Positions 62,523 to 64,000 of a DNA stretch of 64,000 bases are shown here, in pieces. Under the pieces are notes generated by a model. It saw only the letters and a list, made by a program, of their open reading frames with translations, ran no database searches and was not told where the DNA came from. This stretch comes from Gemmatimonadaceae bacterium (GTDB taxonomy: Bacteria > Gemmatimonadota > Gemmatimonadetes > Gemmatimonadales > Gemmatimonadaceae): contig JAIEMN010000007.1 in the NCBI GenBank assembly GCA_019752115.1, positions 57,064 through 121,063 of the forward strand. The letters are read 5' to 3'. Each line of letters starts with the position of its first letter. Position 1 is the first letter of the stretch. The position numbers were made by a program, and so were the translations under genes.

Positions 62523-63047
62523 TTACGGGCCGGCACCTCGAGCCGCATCAGCATAATCGACAAGTCCGGCGGCGCGAAGCCGCGACGCAAGCAGCACGCG
62601 TGGAATGAGCACCATGAGGATGGCCCCCGCTGACCACTCGAGCGAGTGTGTTCCTCGAGTCGTCATTACGAGCCACTGCCGAGCCTCGTCAACGACCGTG
62701 GTGCCCGTGACCGCCACCAGGAAGAGCACGCCACATACGACGTTGAGCATGGCGGTGACTACGATTGCGCAGAACAGGGACACCGCATGCCAAGCGCGTG
62801 AGGTGGCAAATATGCGCTGTCGACGGACGAGCGCCATCCATCCGAGGACCGCGAGGGCCAGCGGTGGCGCCCAGAGCGGCAGCACTGATACCCATCCAGC
62901 GACACGTGCCACCGTCTGTTCACGATCCCACATCACGCCTGAGAATGTGAGCGAGTCGTAGATCGCCGACACGATCAGCGGGACCGGGAGGCTCATCGCC
63001 ACCCAGAGCACGAACGTTCGGCGGTCGCGAGTCTGCAGAGTGATCAT
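62523..63047 (-). CDS. Membrane protein of unknown function
   Basis: 174 residues from the ATG at 63047 with four hydrophobic helices: VLWVAMSLPVPLIVSAIY, SVLPLWAPPLALAVLGWMAL, AVSLFCAIVVTAMLNVVCGV and LEWSAGAILMVLIPRVLL. No family recognised. It starts 16 bp after the stop of the HExxH gene on the same strand, so the two are likely co-transcribed. Confidence 0.55.
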   Translation of the reverse strand: MITLQTRDRRTFVLWVAMSLPVPLIVSAIYDSLTFSGVMWDREQTVARVAGWVSVLPLWAPPLALAVLGWMALVRRQRIFATSRAWHAVSLFCAIVVTAMLNVVCGVLFLVAVTGTTVVDEARQWLVMTTRGTHSLEWSAGAILMVLIPRVLLASRLRAAGLVDYADAARGAGP

Positions 63048-63063
63048 ATCGCGTGCGCTCTCA

Positions 63064-63762
63064 TCAGGACGGCGCTTCAGGCAACCGTGACCGAAGGCGC
63101 CTGTGGCTGGTACGGCGAAGCGAGTCGTACGAACCATCCGGCTTTGGCACCAGACTCAGTCGTATGGAGGGTATCCCCCATTGAACGCACGAATTACCAC
63201 TGCCTAGCGGCAGCTTGCTGTACGGCCACTCCGCGTAGTTGCCGTTCGCGTCCGGACTTGAATGATTTCCATACGTAGGAGGGATTCGAGTCTGGTTGAC
63301 ATGGTGTGCGACTTCGTGAAGGTATCGGGCAAGCAGAGTGCTCGCTCCATCAATGGATGTTCCGCGATACTCCTTGAAGTACTGGTCGTCGATGTGAATG
63401 CGCCCCAGGTAAGTGTTGCCCGTATGCCCCATAAGCCAGGATGGCTGACTCCATCTCCCCATGGAGATGCTATCGGAGTTCAAAAGTCTCGTAAATGTTT
63501 GGATGAGATCGCGACACATGGCACTGTCTTGAGGTGGGATGCGATCTGGCGTCTTCATCCTCGTCAGCACCGAATCTCGGATGTACTTCTTCTCGTTAGC
63601 GGTAAGGTCTCGGAGGCAGTACATGTAAGTCCAGCAGGCAGTCGCCGGATCGACGCAGGTAACCAAGGCAGCCGAGCTCCTGACACCGAAGAGCGAACTG
63701 GCCGCACACTCAGGAAGGACCTCGACCGCCACGCTCGCGGACTTGAGACGCCCGTTGACCAA
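63064..63762 (-). CDS. HExxH-containing protein, 5' end doubtful
   Basis: 232 residues from a TTG, but the same frame stays open and looks coding back to 63954 (for example PDFSVVFEGTSQPAGRPV and IGCTAATCYGWVDSSRTINF) without any ATG, GTG or TTG, so the start may be lost to truncation or a frameshift. A zinc-protease-like motif, ARYLHEVAHHVN, is in the middle and GNHSSPDANGNYAEW follows. Several Cys could pair if exported; no signal peptide can be seen. Function unknown; a decayed gene is possible. Confidence 0.5.
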   Translation of the reverse strand: MVNGRLKSASVAVEVLPECAASSLFGVRSSAALVTCVDPATACWTYMYCLRDLTANEKKYIRDSVLTRMKTPDRIPPQDSAMCRDLIQTFTRLLNSDSISMGRWSQPSWLMGHTGNTYLGRIHIDDQYFKEYRGTSIDGASTLLARYLHEVAHHVNQTRIPPTYGNHSSPDANGNYAEWPYSKLPLGSGNSCVQWGIPSIRLSLVPKPDGSYDSLRRTSHRRLRSRLPEAPS

Positions 63763-64000
63763 CGCAGTGAAGTTAATGGTTCGCGACGAGTCGACCCAGC
63801 CGTAGCAGGTTGCGGCGGTACAGCCGATTGAGCGTACGGTGCCGGCGCCGACGAAAGAGAGGTTTGTGACGGGGCGTCCGGCTGGCTGAGAGGTCCCCTC
63901 AAAGACGACGGAGAAATCGGGCGTTGAACCGCCCCGGGTTTGGAGGAGACTCGGTTAATTGAGTGCCAAGCGCTCCGCAGGAGCCGCTTGGGTGCGGTAG

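Overview
The window reads as a high-GC, Gram-negative chromosome segment, most likely from the phylum Gemmatimonadota. This is inferred from gene content: a sortilin/BNR-type secreted protein, TonB receptor plus beta-propeller phytase, gluzincin/propeller/barrel outer-membrane protein, class II ribonucleotide reductase, Ser/Thr kinase and PP2C phosphatase, and dense intergenic palindromes. No rRNA or tRNA gene was found to confirm it.

Bases 1-47750 are ordinary chromosome with tightly packed genes. Left to right: purA (5' end outside the window), a YpdA-like reductase and glycyl-tRNA synthetase in one operon; a GxxExxY protein; a BNR/VPS10 secreted protein with a small exported partner; a TonB receptor and phytase pair; SDR; a GAF protein with a degenerate kinase tail; a coupled pair of small proteins, the second ubiquitin-like; histone deacetylase-family hydrolase; CorA; Ser/Thr kinase; dipeptide epimerase; PriA; aminotransferase; YceI; TIGR00300 protein; Fur regulator; CcdA; ABC exporter; gamma-glutamyltransferase; the peptidoglycan-recycling operon murQ-anmK-nagZ; PP2C phosphatase; a cell-wall amidase coupled to a very large secreted gluzincin; gamma carbonic anhydrase; and B12-dependent NrdJ. 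Four unrelated families of intergenic palindromes (A: CACAGAG; B: CTGAGCTCTCCCCCCTGA; C: GCGTATACG; D: CTCTCCCGG) occupy the gaps, mostly at gene ends.

Just after nrdJ the character changes abruptly. Three 23-bp direct repeats with a TGTCG core (47769-47837) resemble the multi-repeat ends of Tn7/Tn5053-type transposons and mark the start of an accessory region that runs to the window edge. It contains: an XRE regulator; a short prokaryotic Argonaute coupled by TGATG to a DUF4365-APAZ nuclease (a SPARDA-type system); an 18-bp-armed palindrome carrying outward-facing promoters; the AbiEi/AbiEii type IV toxin-antitoxin pair followed by an apparent HEPN/zinc-ribbon protein; an orphan Cas2-like (SinR-type) protein; an IS3 remnant; a trypsin-like protease/NUC endonuclease fusion; a retron-type reverse transcriptase fused to a second trypsin-like protease, divergent from the first; an IS21-like remnant; and poorly known small, membrane and HExxH proteins. 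This is a defence island.

The two most interesting points are (1) SPARDA and AbiE sharing one palindromic bidirectional promoter, so the AbiEi repressor could govern both, and (2) the divergent protease-nuclease / retron RT-protease pair around a 768-bp gap that could hold the retron msr-msd RNA.
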